This document shows positions 24,129 through 32,195 of a DNA stretch of 64,000 nucleotides, piece by piece. The stretch's first letter is position 1; each line of letters begins with the position of its first letter. The DNA comes from JANQRZ01 sp965214485. GTDB taxonomy: Bacteria > Bacteroidota > Rhodothermia > Rhodothermales > JANQRZ01. The position numbers and the translations under genes were made by a program. The notes under the pieces are model-generated. The model was given only the letters and a program-made list of their open reading frames with translations, was not told the DNA's origin and ran no database searches. The stretch lies in the NCBI GenBank assembly GCA_965214485.1, contig CBDCBW010000014.1, forward strand, positions 48,180-112,179, given 5' to 3'.

Positions 24129-24223
24129 TGTAGATTTTGGATCGATGGTTTCGGAGTGGGAAACCTCTCTGAGCGCCGTAGTATCGCACGAATCCAGATT
24201 CCGAAATCAGAACCCCCCACCCG

Positions 24224-24904
24224 ATGGACTGGCTCGCCGGTGCCTGGGCCGTTTTCCTGAAAGACCTCCGGCTGGAGCTGCGGACGCGCTACGCGGTGAA
24301 CGCGCTGCTCCTGTTCGTGGTCTCGTCGCTGCTGCTCGTGGCGTTCGCCGTGGGGACGGGCGAGGTGGGCGAGCGCGTGGCGTCGGCGCTGCTGTGGGTG
24401 GTGATCGTGTTCGCCGGGGCGGTGGGGCTGGGGCGGGCGTTTGTGGCGGAGGAGGAGCGCGGGACGGTGCTGCTGCTCCACCTCCACCTGCGCGGCAGCA
24501 TGGTCTACGCCGGGAAGCTGCTCTTCAACGTCGTCCTCGTCGGGGCGATGAACGCGCTGGCGGCCGTGGGGTTTGTGCTCGTGCTCGGGCTTGAGGTCGA
24601 GGCCCCGGCGCTGCTCGCGGCGGCGCTCGCCCTCGGCGCGCTCGGGCTCGCCGGCGCGACGACGCTGCTCTCGGCGATCATCGCGCGCGCCTCGGCGGGC
24701 GGGCCGCTGCTGCCGGTGCTCGCCTTTCCCCTCCTGATCCCGCTGCTGCTGACGGTGGTCCGCGTCACGCAGCGCGCCCTCCTGCTCGGCGGCTCGGCCG
24801 GGCCGTGGGCGGCCTCGGCCAACGACCTCGTCACGCTCGGGGCCTACGCCGGCGTGGTCGTCACGGCCTCGGTGCTGCTGTTCGATCACGTCTGGAACGA
24901 TTGA
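24224..24904 (+). CDS. ccmB: Haem exporter subunit CcmB
   Basis: A 226-residue protein with six transmembrane helices beginning AWAVFLKDLRLELRTRYA, the CcmB signature, and FVAEEERGTVLLLHL in the first loop. CcmB is the membrane subunit of the CcmAB transporter acting in cytochrome c maturation. The ATPase CcmA is not in this window. It starts a plus-strand operon ccmB-ccmC-ccmD-ccmE. Haem c proteins here that would need it include the MbnH-like enzyme at 6-7 kb. Confidence 0.9.
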   Translation: MDWLAGAWAVFLKDLRLELRTRYAVNALLLFVVSSLLLVAFAVGTGEVGERVASALLWVVIVFAGAVGLGRAFVAEEERGTVLLLHLHLRGSMVYAGKLLFNVVLVGAMNALAAVGFVLVLGLEVEAPALLAAALALGALGLAGATTLLSAIIARASAGGPLLPVLAFPLLIPLLLTVVRVTQRALLLGGSAGPWAASANDLVTLGAYAGVVVTASVLLFDHVWND

Positions 24905-24995
24905 GCGCTCTGAGTCGTGATGCGTGTGCCGGGTGTCCCTGCCGGCCCCGTCCTCACGCATCGGCCTCCAGCGGCTCGCCTCTTCTTCCCCGACG

Positions 24996-25697
24996 ATGAC
25001 CCCACCTCGCGCGCGCTACGGCACCGGCTACCGCCTCCTCACGCTCGGTATCGCCGGGTGGATGACGGCCGTGATCGCCGCGGGCCTCGTGCTCTCGATC
25101 CCCCGGCTCAACATCCTCGAGCAGTCGGCGCGGAACCTCTACTTCCACGTCCCGATGTGGTTCGCGCTGATGGCGGGGATGCTGGTCTCGGCGGCGTATT
25201 CGGCGCGCTACCTCGCCAACCCGACGGCGGAGCGCGACGTGCGGGCCGAGCAGGCGGCGCTCGTGGCGATGCTCTTCGGCGTGCTCGGCCTCGTGACGGG
25301 CATGGTGTGGGCGCGCTTCACGTGGTACGTCGGCACGGGCAAGTGGTGGAACTTCGACCCGAAGCAGTCCATGACGGCGGTGCAGCTCCTGGTGTTCGGT
25401 GCCTACTTCGTGCTCCGCTCGTCGATCGACGAGGAGCGCAAGCGGGGGCGGATCGCGGCGGTCTACAACCTGTTCGCCGTGGCAGTCGCGCCGTTCCTGC
25501 TCTACGTCCTCCCGCGCCAGCTCGAGAGCCTGCACCCCGGCGGCGAGGGCAGCCCGGCCTTCAGCCAGACCGACCTCGCGCCGGAGATGCGGATGGTGTT
25601 CTACCCGGCCGTCGTCGGCTTCATCGCGCTCTTCTGGTGGCTCTACACGCAGCGCGTCCGCCTCCGCCTCGCCGAGCACCGGCTGGGCGAGGGTTGA
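24996..25697 (+). CDS. ccmC: Haem transport protein CcmC
   Basis: A 233-residue, six-helix membrane protein that loads haem onto CcmE. ATG at 24996 is preferred since it gives the normal N-terminus. The tryptophan-rich periplasmic motif reads TGKWWNFDPKQSMT, the Bacteroidota form of the WWD haem-handling region, and histidine ligands appear in LYFHVPMW and ESLHPGG. The stop codon is immediately followed by GACAGAG tandem copies. The 155-bp gap to ccmD carries two simple repeats. Confidence 0.92.
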   Translation: MTPPRARYGTGYRLLTLGIAGWMTAVIAAGLVLSIPRLNILEQSARNLYFHVPMWFALMAGMLVSAAYSARYLANPTAERDVRAEQAALVAMLFGVLGLVTGMVWARFTWYVGTGKWWNFDPKQSMTAVQLLVFGAYFVLRSSIDEERKRGRIAAVYNLFAVAVAPFLLYVLPRQLESLHPGGEGSPAFSQTDLAPEMRMVFYPAVVGFIALFWWLYTQRVRLRLAEHRLGEG

Positions 25698-25801
25698 CAG
25701 AGGACAGAGGACAGAGGACAGAAGGTTCGGCAGAAAACTCGACGGTCTCGTTAACTTTCTTGTTTTTTATTCCATTCCCTCCATTCCCTCCATTCCCTCC
25801 G
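25695..25801. repeat. Two simple tandem repeats between ccmC and ccmD
   Basis: A 7-nt unit (GACAGAG) follows the ccmC stop in about three to four copies (25697-25722), and an 8-9-nt pyrimidine unit (CATTCCCTC) is present three times near 25772-25800. The pyrimidine-rich stretch includes an AT-rich segment TTAACTTTCTTGTTTTTTATT at 25751-25771 that is unusual for this genome and could hold a promoter. Confidence 0.8.
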
Positions 25802-25841
25802 ATTTTCACCGCCTTTCGCACAGCCGCCGCCCGCGCCGCGC

Positions 25842-25849
25842 TACCTTCG
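25842..25849 (+). promoter_or_regulatory. Promoter -7-like box TACCTTCG directly before ccmD
   Basis: TACCTTCG ends only 3 nt before the ccmD ATG at 25853. If used, transcription would start at or near the start codon, giving a leaderless message. Confidence 0.4.
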
Positions 25850-25852
25850 GCC

Positions 25853-26119
25853 ATGCAGCTCCCGATCACCCCCACCGACTCGACTGCCGCCCCCGGCACC
25901 GCCGTCTACGACAGTGTGTGGGCCGCGCTCCCCGACGCCCCGCCGGTGGGGCTCGAGACCGTGATGCTCCAGCAGGAGAAGCTCTACGTCGTCCTCGCGG
26001 TGGTGCTCATCATCTGGCTCGGGGTGCTGTTCTTCCTCCTGCGCACCGACCGCCGCCTCGCCCGGCTCGAGCGCGACCTCGGCGCGCGCCCGGAACGCGA
26101 GGACACCCTCGGAGCGTAG
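25853..26119 (+). CDS. ccmD: CcmD-like small membrane protein
   Basis: An 88-residue protein with one transmembrane helix (KLYVVLAVVLIIWLGVLFFLL, about 43-63) followed by RTDRRLARLERDL, the CcmD-type positively charged juxtamembrane helix. CcmD stabilises the CcmABC-CcmE complex. The N-terminal extension (about 40 residues, T/A/P-rich) is longer than in Escherichia coli but usual in Bacteroidota. ATG at 25853 was chosen; the longer upstream frame is not coding. Confidence 0.82.
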   Translation: MQLPITPTDSTAAPGTAVYDSVWAALPDAPPVGLETVMLQQEKLYVVLAVVLIIWLGVLFFLLRTDRRLARLERDLGARPEREDTLGA

Positions 26120-26180
26120 GAGCCAAGCCCCATCATGCAACGTGACATCACGCCGAGCGACATCACGCACCCCGACCCCC

Positions 26181-26591
26181 ATGAAGCCTAAAACGATTAT
26201 CGGCCTCGTCCTCCTGGCCGGGTTCACGTTCCTGATGATGCGCTCCTTCGGCGAGAGCGTCGGCGGCTACATGAGCTTCGCCGAGGCGGCGGAGACGCAG
26301 GCGCGCGCCCACATCGTCGGCGAGTGGGTCCGCGCCCAACCGACGACCTACGACCGCGACGCCAACACGTTCTCGTTCTGGATGAAGGACGAGGACGGGC
26401 TCGTCCGCGAGGTCCGCTACCCGAACCCGAAGCCCGCCAACTTCGAGGACGCCGAGCAGGTGGTCGTCGAGGGGCAGATGGAGGGCGAGGCGTTCGCTGC
26501 CGAGCACATCCTGATCAAGTGTCCGTCGAAGTACAACGACGAGCGCGAGTTCCAGGCGCAGCCCGTGCCGGCGCAGCCCACGGCGCTCTAG
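26181..26591 (+). CDS. ccmE: Haem chaperone CcmE, CxxxY type
   Basis: A 136-residue periplasmic haem chaperone anchored by an N-terminal helix (IIGLVLLAGFTFLMM). The OB-fold core is seen in FWMKDEDGLVREVRYPNPKP and VVVEGQMEGEAFAAEHILIK. The haem-attaching histidine of the usual H-x-x-x-Y motif is replaced: the site reads Cys114-P-S-K-Tyr118. Such CxxxY CcmE proteins are known from sulphate reducers and archaea, in systems that may lack CcmH. Start ATG at 26181. A strong terminator follows. Confidence 0.9.
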   Translation: MKPKTIIGLVLLAGFTFLMMRSFGESVGGYMSFAEAAETQARAHIVGEWVRAQPTTYDRDANTFSFWMKDEDGLVREVRYPNPKPANFEDAEQVVVEGQMEGEAFAAEHILIKCPSKYNDEREFQAQPVPAQPTAL

Positions 26592-26619
26592 CCTCTCCTC
26601 CGAGCCGCCCTTTCTTTCC

Positions 26620-26654
26620 GCGCAGCCTCGCAGCTCCCGAGGCTGCGCTTTTTT
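26620..26654 (+). terminator. Rho-independent terminator of the ccm operon
   Basis: A perfect 11-bp stem (GCGCAGCCTCG at 26620-26630 with 26638-26648), 7-nt loop, then six T at 26649-26654. It is 28 nt after the ccmE stop. The T-tract abuts the ATG of the DUF1499 gene at 26655. Confidence 0.92.
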
Positions 26655-27008
26655 ATGCCCCCGCTCCCCGGCAACCCGCTCCCGCGCTGTCCGCTCACGC
26701 CGAACTGCGCCCGCGAGAGCCGCCCCTTCGCCCGACCGCCCGAGGCGCTCTTCGCCGACGCCGTCGCGGCGCTCCGCACCCTGGGCGGCCTGACGACGGG
26801 GTGGGCCCGCGAGATCAGGCGCGAGGCGGACGGGCGCGGGCTGCACGTGACGTTCCGCGTGCTCGTCTTCACCGACGACCTGCACCTGCGCGTCGAGCCA
26901 CACGGCGACGGCTCGGTGCTGCACGTCCGCAGCGCGAGCCGCCTCGGGGCGAGCGACCTCGGCGCGAACCGCCGCCGCGTGCGCGCCCTCTTCGACGCGC
27001 TCGCGTAG
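26655..27008 (+). CDS. DUF1499 family protein
   Basis: A 117-residue protein matching DUF1499: the CPLTPNCARESRPFA motif with two cysteines, a central IRREADGRGLHVTFRVLVFTDD segment, and the closing SASRLGASDLGANRRRVRALF (polar residues of a predicted pocket). Function unknown. Its start codon directly follows the T-tract of the ccm terminator, so its transcript must either read through or begin within the terminator. No signal peptide is seen. The stop codon lies in a short stem (27005-27011/27026-27032) facing the convergent mgtE. Confidence 0.8.
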   Translation: MPPLPGNPLPRCPLTPNCARESRPFARPPEALFADAVAALRTLGGLTTGWAREIRREADGRGLHVTFRVLVFTDDLHLRVEPHGDGSVLHVRSASRLGASDLGANRRRVRALFDALA

Positions 27009-27040
27009 GGGCTTGGGTGATCAACCCCCTACAGGTCCCT

Positions 27041-28441
27041 CTACAGGTACAGCACCGAGGCGACGCCGAAGAACACGGCCAGCCCGATGATGTCGTTCGA
27101 GGTCGTGATGAACGGGCCGGTGGCGAGGGCGGGGTCGATGCCGACGCGGTCGAGGAGCAGCGGGATCGTCGCGCCGAGGACGGTGGCGACGACGATCACG
27201 ATGAGCAGCGAGAGCGCCGAGGTGAGCGCGAGGCGCGGCGTGTCGGCGTCGCCGAGGCCGCCGACGGACCCCATCGCGAGCACGATCAGCGCGAGCGCGG
27301 CGGCGAGCGCCACGCCGTTGATCAGCGCCACGGCCAGCTCCTTCCCGATGCGCTTGACCACGTCCGAGCTCCACAGGTCGCCCGAGGCGAGGCCCTGCAC
27401 GGCGATCGCCGACGACTGGATCCCGGCGTTGCCCGCCATCGCCATCACGATCGGGATGAACATGGCGAGCACGGCGGCGGCCTCCAAAGCGCCTTCGAAC
27501 CCGCGGATGACGAGGCCCGAGCCGTAAGCCCCGACGAGGCCGATCATCAGCCAGATCAGCCGCCCCTTCGAGATCGCCCACACCGACGCCGTGATCTCCT
27601 CGTCGCCGGCGATGCCGCTGGCGCGCTGCAGGTCCTCCTCGGCCTCCTCGCGGATCACGTCGACGATGTCGTCGATCGTGATGCGCCCGAGCATCCGGCC
27701 GTCGGCGCTGACGACGGGGAGGGCCACGAGGTCGTAGCGCTCCATGATCCGCGCCACCTCCTCCTGGTCCAGCTCCGGCTCGACCGTGACGACCTCGGTC
27801 TGCATGATGTCGGCAACGACGGCGCGGCCCCGCGCGAGGACGAGGGTCTTGAGGTCCACGAGCCCGACGAGCCGGTCCCCCTCGTCGAGGACGTAGACGA
27901 CGTAGACCGGGTCCACCTCGGCGGCGCAGCGGCGGAGCTCCTCCGTAGCCTGATCGACGGTCGCCGTGGCGCGCGTGGAGACGTAGTCCGTCTCCATGAG
28001 GCCGCCGGCGGTCTCGTCGCCGAAGTGCAGGAGCGCCTCGATCTCGGCGGCGTCCTCGAGCTGCGGGAGCACGCGCTCGGCGACGTCGGCGGGCAGGTCC
28101 GCGAGCACGTCCGCCGCGTCGTCGGTGTCGATCTCGTCGAGGAGCGAGACCAGCTCGCTCGTCGGCATCTCGTCGAGGAGGTCCGAGCGCCGGGCGGTTT
28201 CGAGCTCGGGGAGGACGGCCCCGGCCTTGTCCTCGGGGAGCCAGCCGAAGAGCGAGTCGGCGTCGTCCGGCCCGAGGTGGAGCAGGAGCAGCGCGAGGTC
28301 CGCCGGGTGGAGGTCCGCGACGAGGTTGAGCACCATGCCGCGCTGCCCGTCGCGCAGGAGCGCACCGATGTCGTCGACGAGCGTTTCGTCAACCTCGATG
28401 CGCGCGGGGCGCTCTACGTCGGGGGCGAGGGACTCGGCCAC
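27041..28441 (-). CDS. mgtE: MgtE-type magnesium transporter
   Basis: A 466-residue magnesium channel. GTG at 28441 gives the standard N-terminus; the much longer upstream open frame overlaps rsmA and is not coding. Order: MgtE N domain (about 20-125, with repeated LADLPADVAERVLPQL-type helices), two CBS domains (about 130-250, ADIMQTEVVTVEPELDQEEVARIM and GRITIDDIVDVI), then five transmembrane helices including IPIVMAMAGNAGIQSSA, the conserved pore region. The N and CBS domains sense cytoplasmic magnesium and close the pore. Confidence 0.93.
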   Translation of the reverse strand: MAESLAPDVERPARIEVDETLVDDIGALLRDGQRGMVLNLVADLHPADLALLLLHLGPDDADSLFGWLPEDKAGAVLPELETARRSDLLDEMPTSELVSLLDEIDTDDAADVLADLPADVAERVLPQLEDAAEIEALLHFGDETAGGLMETDYVSTRATATVDQATEELRRCAAEVDPVYVVYVLDEGDRLVGLVDLKTLVLARGRAVVADIMQTEVVTVEPELDQEEVARIMERYDLVALPVVSADGRMLGRITIDDIVDVIREEAEEDLQRASGIAGDEEITASVWAISKGRLIWLMIGLVGAYGSGLVIRGFEGALEAAAVLAMFIPIVMAMAGNAGIQSSAIAVQGLASGDLWSSDVVKRIGKELAVALINGVALAAALALIVLAMGSVGGLGDADTPRLALTSALSLLIVIVVATVLGATIPLLLDRVGIDPALATGPFITTSNDIIGLAVFFGVASVLYL

Positions 28442-28528
28442 GGGGGCTCGGACACGGGGATGCGCGTACACGGGGATACGCGGACACGGGGTGCGGCACC
28501 GGCTCGCCGCTGAAACTCGCACAGCCCC

Positions 28529-28536
28529 GGAAGATA
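28529..28536 (-). promoter_or_regulatory. Promoter -7-like box TATCTTCC for mgtE
   Basis: TATCTTCC on the minus strand lies 87 nt upstream of the GTG at 28441. The leader between them carries repeated ACACGGGG units (28447-28490). A long leader could carry magnesium control, but no riboswitch fold was recognised. Confidence 0.35.
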
Positions 28537-28551
28537 GCGGCGGCGGGTGAG

Positions 28552-29331
28552 CTACGCGTCCGCCTCGCCGAAAATTGCCCGCGCGAGGCCGACGAACTGA
28601 GCCGGGGCCAGCGCCTCGGGCCGCCGACCGGCGAGGGCCTCCGGCACGGCGTGCCCCGTCTCCGCCGTGATCGGTCTGAGGCTGTTGCGGAGCGTCTTGC
28701 GGCGCTGCCCGAAGGCCGTCCGCACGGTGCGCCGCAGCCGCTCCTCGCCCACGCCGAGCCCAGGGGCCTCGAAGTCGAGCGCGACCACCGCGCTCGCCAC
28801 CTCCGGCTTCGGGTGAAAGACGTGGCGGCTCACGCCGAAGAGCAGCGCCGGGCGACAGAGGAGTTGGACCTGCACGCTGAGGATGCCGTACGCCTTCGTG
28901 CGCGGCACCGCCACGAGCCGCTCGGCGACCTCCTTCTGCATCATCACGACCGCCCGCCGGAGGTGCTGCCGGGCGTCGAGGAGGGAGAAGAGGATCGGCG
29001 AGGTGATGTAGTACGGCAGGTTCCCGACGACCCACAGCCGCTCGCCCTTCTCCTCGGCGAGCGCCGCCCAATCGGTCTCCAGCACGTCGCCGTGACGCAC
29101 GTCGAGGCCGGGCAGCACCGCGCGCAGGTGCTCGACGGCGCGCTCGTCCACCTCGATCGCCGTCAGGTCCGGGTGGTGCCGCAGCAGCTCCTCGGTCAGC
29201 GCCCCCGTCCCCGGCCCGATCTCGACGACCGGCGCGCCCGCCGGGGCCTCCACCGCTGCCGCGATCTTGCGGACCGTGTTCGGGTCGCGGAGGAAGTTCT
29301 GGCCGAGGGACTTTTTCGGTCGGATGGGCAT
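28552..29331 (-). CDS. rsmA: 16S rRNA dimethyladenosine transferase RsmA/KsgA
   Basis: A 259-residue SAM-dependent enzyme that dimethylates A1518 and A1519 of 16S rRNA late in 30S assembly. ATG at 29331. Landmarks: KKSLGQNFLRDPNTVRKI at the N-terminus, SAM motif VEIGPGTGALTEELL, acidic AIEVDERAVEHL, and the catalytic NLPYYI. The C-terminal helical domain contains FGQRRKTLRNSLR. A promoter-like box lies just 5 nt before the start codon. Confidence 0.95.
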   Translation of the reverse strand: MPIRPKKSLGQNFLRDPNTVRKIAAAVEAPAGAPVVEIGPGTGALTEELLRHHPDLTAIEVDERAVEHLRAVLPGLDVRHGDVLETDWAALAEEKGERLWVVGNLPYYITSPILFSLLDARQHLRRAVVMMQKEVAERLVAVPRTKAYGILSVQVQLLCRPALLFGVSRHVFHPKPEVASAVVALDFEAPGLGVGEERLRRTVRTAFGQRRKTLRNSLRPITAETGHAVPEALAGRRPEALAPAQFVGLARAIFGEADA

Positions 29332-29336
29332 GGCCC

Positions 29337-29344
29337 GCAAGATA
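29337..29344 (-). promoter_or_regulatory. Promoter -7-like box TATCTTGC directly before rsmA
   Basis: TATCTTGC on the minus strand ends 5 nt before the rsmA ATG (29331), within the 31-bp gap after the upstream gene. It would give a leaderless message. Confidence 0.4.
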
Positions 29345-29362
29345 CCGGGCGGCGGCGATGCG

Positions 29363-29998
29363 CTACCGGCCCGGCCGGAGCAGGTCCACGCGCAGGGCCA
29401 GCCGCGTGGTGAGGTGCGTGCTCGCCGCATTCGCCACCAGCATCGTCTCGCCGCCGAGCCACACGCGCCCGTCGAGCCGGACGAACCCCTGCACGCTGCC
29501 GGCGAGGCCGGGGTTGAGGTAGCGCTCGCTCTCGAGCAGCAGCGGCCCTGCCCACACGCACGTCTCGACACCCGGTGGGCAAACAGGAACCGTCGCCGCC
29601 CGCGTGCCCCACGTCAGCGCCGGGCCGGCGGCGATGCCGCCCATGAACCACCGGCTCGACGCGTGCGGCCCGGCGACCGCGTAGAGCGAGCGGTATGTCG
29701 TCGGCCCCTCGCGCTCCCGCGACCCCGACAGGCTCACGAACGGGTCGACGGGGAAAACTGGGTTGAAGTAATCGCTGACTTGCAGGCCGCCCTGCGCCAG
29801 CCACCGGGGCGACATCGCGGCGACGCTGAAGCTGCTCACGACGTTGTCGCGCTCGCCGAACTCGAACGCGCTCGGGGCCCACGCGACGAACCCGGAGCTG
29901 GCTGAGACCCACACCGTCGGGTCGGCGAAGGGAGACTGCGCGAGCGCCGGGGCGGCCCACAGCGCGGCAAGGACGATGAGACTGCCGAAACGGGTCAT
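29363..29998 (-). CDS. Exported outer-membrane beta-barrel-like protein, unknown function
   Basis: A 211-residue protein; ATG at 29998 begins a clear signal peptide (LIVLAALWAAPALAQ). The mature part is rich in alternating hydrophobic residues and aromatics with no cysteine motif except a VCPPGVETC pair, and ends in LTTRLALRVDLLRPGR. This suggests an 8-strand barrel or similar beta protein, but the last residue is not aromatic as in classic barrels. The family was not recognised. It lies 31 bp upstream of rsmA on the same strand. Confidence 0.65.
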   Translation of the reverse strand: MTRFGSLIVLAALWAAPALAQSPFADPTVWVSASSGFVAWAPSAFEFGERDNVVSSFSVAAMSPRWLAQGGLQVSDYFNPVFPVDPFVSLSGSREREGPTTYRSLYAVAGPHASSRWFMGGIAAGPALTWGTRAATVPVCPPGVETCVWAGPLLLESERYLNPGLAGSVQGFVRLDGRVWLGGETMLVANAASTHLTTRLALRVDLLRPGR

Positions 29999-30063
29999 GG
30001 TGTCCCCGGCGAGGGGATTAGCTAAGGGAGAGTTCGTGCTCGAAGAGCGCCGGGCGTTGCGTG

Positions 30064-30071
30064 CCAAAATA
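30064..30071 (-). promoter_or_regulatory. Promoter -7-like box TATTTTGG
   Basis: TATTTTGG on the minus strand lies 65 nt before the ATG at 29998; it is the closest match to TAnnTTTG in the window and sits in an AT-rich patch (CAAAATAAA). Confidence 0.45.
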
Positions 30072-30150
30072 AACCGTGTTGCGCCGTTTCGCTCCGTGCA
30101 GAACGCACTGCCCTGACGCTCCATGCGTCTTCTGTCATCCTGCCGCAGCG

Positions 30151-30711
30151 CTAGAAATAGTCCTCGATCCCGTAGCCGAACGGCCTGCCCTGTGCGGACT
30201 TCTCGACGAGGTGGCGCAGCCGCTTGGCGAACTCCTCGGGCCGCGCTCTCGCCGTATCGACGTACGCCGCACGAATCCGCTGGTACGAGGGCGAGGTCGT
30301 CTGAAAGAACGCCCAGGCTGCGCCGTCGGCCTGGAGCGCCGCCACGATGTCGGCGGGCAGCGCAAAGGCCTCGGCCCGGACATCGCCGAGCTGCGAGGCG
30401 ACGGAAGGGACGACCTGCCCCCGTTCGAGGAGGCGGGCGAGCCGCTCCTTGTTCGTCTGCGAGTAGGGACTTCCCGGTCGCCGAGGCGTGAACCGCTGCG
30501 CGTAGCGCTCCGCGTCGATCCCCTTGCGGATGCTGTCGATCCACCCAAAGCACAGCGCCTCCTCGACGGCGTCGTTGTAGGCAAGGCTCGGGCGGCCCGT
30601 GTGCTTTCGGTACGAGACGAGCCAGACCTCGGGCCGGTCCTCGTGGTGCGCCGCGAGCCAGTCCCGCCACGCTTCACGAGTCGGAGCATAAAAGGGGTCG
30701 GTGACGTCCAC
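30151..30711 (-). CDS. YdeI/OmpD-associated family protein
   Basis: A 186-residue cytoplasmic protein of the YdeI/OmpD-associated family: WLAAHHEDRPEVWLVSYRKHTGRPSL-type N-terminus (split here as EVWLVSYRKHTG and SLAYNDAVEEALCFGWIDS), RFTPRRPGSPYSQTNKERL, and a C-terminal region with RKR-type basic and RHLVEKSAQG residues. Members have been linked to bacteriocin or peptide tolerance, but the biochemical role is unclear. GTG start at 30711. It diverges from murA. Confidence 0.78.
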   Translation of the reverse strand: MDVTDPFYAPTREAWRDWLAAHHEDRPEVWLVSYRKHTGRPSLAYNDAVEEALCFGWIDSIRKGIDAERYAQRFTPRRPGSPYSQTNKERLARLLERGQVVPSVASQLGDVRAEAFALPADIVAALQADGAAWAFFQTTSPSYQRIRAAYVDTARARPEEFAKRLRHLVEKSAQGRPFGYGIEDYF

Positions 30712-30808
30712 GTCGGGCGGGGATGCGTTGCGGGCGGAAGCCGAGGCCCGGCGCGCTCTTCAACAGAAGTTATCCCCGCGCCGGACCCGGACGATGCTCG
30801 GCCCGTAG

Positions 30809-30816
30809 TATTTCTT
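30809..30816 (+). promoter_or_regulatory. Promoter -7-like box TATTTCTT for murA
   Basis: TATTTCTT ends 29 nt before the murA ATG, in a T-rich patch that is rare in this genome. Confidence 0.4.
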
Positions 30817-30845
30817 TTTCTCTCGCCTGCTCCCCCACGCACCTC

Positions 30846-32195
30846 ATGGACAAGCTCGTCATCCAGGGCGGTCGCCCGCTCACCGGCACCATCCACGTCG
30901 GCGGCTCGAAGAACACCGCTCTTCCGCTCATGGCCGCCGCCGTGCTCGCCGACGGGCCCACGACGCTCCACAACATGCCCGTCCTGCGCGACGTGCACAC
31001 CTTCGCGAACGTGCTCCGCGTCGTCGGCTGCTCGGTCGAGTACAAGCCCGACGCCGACCCCTCGACGCCGGACTCGATGGTGATCGACGCGAGCCGCGTG
31101 GACCACCCCGAAGCGCCCTACGACCTCGTCAAGAAGATGCGGGCGTCGTTCTACATGCTCGGTGCCCTCCTCGGGCGCTGCGGCGAGGCGCGGGTCTCGC
31201 TCCCCGGCGGCTGCGCGTGGGGGCCGCGCCCGGTCGATCTCCACATCGAAGGCATGAAGGCCCTCGGAGCCGAGGTTCACCTCGAGCAGGGCGACGTGGT
31301 GGCGAGGGCTCCGGGCGGCCGGCTGAAGGGCGGGCACTTCCGGTTCGACCCCGTCTCGGTCGGGGCGACGATCAACGTGATGCTCGCCGCGGTGATGGCC
31401 GAGGGCGAAACCGTCCTCGACAACGTCGCCGCCGAGCCGGACGTGGTCGTCTTCGGCGAGATGCTCCAGCAGATGGGGGCCCACGTCGAGGGCCTGGGGA
31501 CGAAGACGCTCACGATCCGGGGCGTCGACCGGCTCGCCCCGGTGGACTTCTGGAACTGCCCGGACCGGATCGAGCTCGGGACCTACATGATCGCCGCCGT
31601 GATGGCGAGCGAGCCGGGCTCGGCCTTCCGCATCACCGGGGCCCGGGCCGAGCACCTCGGGACGGCCTTCCCCGAAGCGTTCCGCAAGACCGGGGCCGAC
31701 TTCTCGGTCGAGCCCGAGGCCGAAGGCCCGCACGAGACCGTCACCGTGACGGTCCCCGAGCGCATCCAGCCGGTCGACGTCGTCACCGACCCGTACCCCG
31801 GCTTCGCGACGGACCTGCAGGCGCAATGGACCGTCCTCATGACCCAGGCCGAGGGCACCGCCGAGATCACCGACACGATCTACACCGACCGCTTCAAGCA
31901 CATCCCCGAGCTCAACCGGATGGGGACGGACTGCCACGTCGTGGACAACAAGGTCGTCGTGAAGGGCCACGGGCGCGACGGCATCAGCGGGACCACCGTG
32001 ATGAGCACCGACCTCCGGGCGAGTGTCTCGCTGGTCCTCGCCGGCCTGGTCGCCGAGGGCCAGACCGACGTGCTCCGGGTCTACCACCTCGACCGGGGTT
32101 ACGAAGACTTGGAGGGCAAGCTCTCGAAGGCCGGCATCGCCATCGAGCGCGAGGCCTACGACGAGTTCGCCGAGGACGCCGAGACGGTCGCGTAG
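30846..32195 (+). CDS. murA: UDP-N-acetylglucosamine 1-carboxyvinyltransferase
   Basis: A 449-residue enzyme transferring enolpyruvate from PEP to UDP-GlcNAc, the first committed step of peptidoglycan synthesis. ATG at 30846. Landmarks: GGSKNTALPLMAA (N-terminal lysine and asparagine in substrate binding), the loop with the catalytic cysteine in RVSLPGGCAWGPRPVD, and the C-terminal TDLRASVSLVLAGL. The loop cysteine is present, so fosfomycin sensitivity is expected from sequence. Two inside-out alpha/beta domains of normal length. Confidence 0.96.
   Translation: MDKLVIQGGRPLTGTIHVGGSKNTALPLMAAAVLADGPTTLHNMPVLRDVHTFANVLRVVGCSVEYKPDADPSTPDSMVIDASRVDHPEAPYDLVKKMRASFYMLGALLGRCGEARVSLPGGCAWGPRPVDLHIEGMKALGAEVHLEQGDVVARAPGGRLKGGHFRFDPVSVGATINVMLAAVMAEGETVLDNVAAEPDVVVFGEMLQQMGAHVEGLGTKTLTIRGVDRLAPVDFWNCPDRIELGTYMIAAVMASEPGSAFRITGARAEHLGTAFPEAFRKTGADFSVEPEAEGPHETVTVTVPERIQPVDVVTDPYPGFATDLQAQWTVLMTQAEGTAEITDTIYTDRFKHIPELNRMGTDCHVVDNKVVVKGHGRDGISGTTVMSTDLRASVSLVLAGLVAEGQTDVLRVYHLDRGYEDLEGKLSKAGIAIEREAYDEFAEDAETVA

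Noticed and set aside
28442..29071. Very long minus-strand open frame extending mgtE upstream through rsmA
   Set aside because: High GC leaves few stop codons; the extension is Arg/Pro/Gly-rich, overlaps the clear rsmA gene, and the MgtE N-terminus begins at 28441.
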